Shown: one piece after another, positions 63,712-64,000 of the stretch
Layout: every line of letters starts with the position of its first letter
Position numbering within the stretch: the stretch's first letter is position 1
From: Microbacterium kyungheense
GTDB lineage: Bacteria > Actinomycetota > Actinomycetes > Actinomycetales > Microbacteriaceae
NCBI RefSeq assembly: GCF_006783905.1
Contig: NZ_VFPE01000002.1
Location: forward strand, 620,001-684,000
Length of the DNA stretch: 64,000 nt
Direction of reading: 5' to 3'
Position numbers and translations under genes: made by a program
Notes under the pieces: model-generated
Database searches by the model: none
What the model was told of the DNA's origin: nothing
What the model saw: the letters and a program-made list of their open reading frames with translations, nothing else

Positions 63712-63870
63712 ATGAACGCCACCACGACAATGCGCCGCGCGGGGCTCGCCGTCATCGGAGCGGTCGTCGCCACGGTGCTCGCGGCGGCCGCGATCACGGC
63801 CTCGGCCGTCTCGGGCGACGGCGGCGGCCACGGCGGCGGCTCGGCCCGCTCGTCGATGCTGTTCCGCTGA
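63712..63870 (+). CDS. tiny secreted Gly/His peptide
   Basis: A 52-residue protein starting at ATG 63712 behind a strong RBS (GGGAAAGGAAG). The N-terminus has a basic MRR and a long hydrophobic core (AGLAVIGAVVATVLAAAAI) with a likely cleavage site after ASA, leaving about 20 residues: VSGDGGGHGGGSARSSMLFR. The mature peptide is Gly/His/Ser-rich with three C-terminal basic residues. No family is recognised. It is divergent from the SARP-nSTAND regulator, with the repeat array between them, and may be its target. Confidence 0.65.
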   Translation: MNATTTMRRAGLAVIGAVVATVLAAAAITASAVSGDGGGHGGGSARSSMLFR

Positions 63871-63960
63871 CCGGACCCGCGATGTATCACTGCGGACTCC
63901 GGTCCGCTCACCACTGAGCACAACGCCGAGACCCGGCGAACCCGAAGGAAAGGAAAGGCC

Positions 63961-64000
63961 ATGGACGCCACCACCCTGACCCTGGCCGACCGCATCCACC
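63961..64000 (+). CDS. start of the next gene, truncated by window end
   Basis: ATG 63961 follows GAAGGAAAGGAAAGG, a strong ribosome-binding region. Only 13 codons are visible (MDATTLTLADRIH). Its start resembles that of the preceding mini-gene (MNATTT), and the 90-bp gap suggests the same transcript. The identity is unknown. Confidence 0.45.
   Translation, partial: MDATTLTLADRIH

Overview
The window is about 70% GC, with compact operons, many ATGA/GTGA start-stop overlaps and GTG/TTG starts. The order prfB-ftsE-ftsX-smpB-ssrA, a tmRNA tag ending ...DFALAA and several apparently leaderless promoters point to an actinobacterium. Codon habits such as GCATCC/GGATGC suggest Microbacteriaceae, probably Microbacterium or a close relative. 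This placement is inference from style and synteny, not from a marker-gene tree.

Layout. 1-10.4 kb: a secreted-enzyme region. It holds a DeoR-HTH/LacI-sensor regulator cut by the window edge, a secreted NPCBM/beta-helix protein, a large secreted subtilase with a divergent TrmB/LuxR-type regulator, and an MFS transporter. 10.4-14.1 kb: housekeeping block prfB, ftsEX, smpB. 14.1-18.7 kb: SIMPL, SRPBCC, an FAD oxidoreductase, a broken SDR gene and a DUF2231 membrane protein. 18.9-19.3 kb: ssrA (tmRNA).

19.3-28.7 kb is an accessory stretch directly behind ssrA. It contains an XRE/nucleotidyltransferase toxin-antitoxin-like pair with a palindromic operator, remnants of a LacI regulator and an ECF sigma factor, small RidA and VOC enzymes, an amine oxidase, an ABC-F ATPase, a DNA-binding-only LysR protein, a decayed IS256 transposase, and an unrecognised pair of secreted proteins. 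28.7-36.8 kb: redox and maintenance genes (an atypical zinc-ribbon SDR, NUDIX, YaeQ, lipoprotein, HisN-like phosphatase), tRNA-Lys(CTT), a flavin monooxygenase and a MarR-MFS pair.

36.9-49.4 kb looks like one catabolic unit: a branched-chain-amino-acid-type ABC importer (binding protein, LivGFHM) translationally chained to an acyl-CoA synthetase, a TetR regulator, a 3-hydroxybutyrate dehydrogenase and an alpha/beta hydrolase. An IclR gene follows, divergent from the two subunits of succinyl-CoA:3-oxoacid CoA-transferase and an acetyl-CoA acetyltransferase. Together they could import a 3-hydroxybutyrate-type acid or ester and convert it through acetoacetate and acetoacetyl-CoA to acetyl-CoA. 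49.4-57.4 kb: trehalose synthesis (otsA-otsB) and branched-chain amino acid synthesis (ilvD, ilvB-ilvN, ilvC). 57.4-64 kb: a Tat-exported 5'-nucleotidase, then a 1,415-residue SARP-nSTAND-membrane-propeller regulator. That regulator is divergent from a tiny secreted-peptide gene, and 7-mers repeated at 11-bp spacing lie between them, an arrangement reminiscent of AfsR/afsS.
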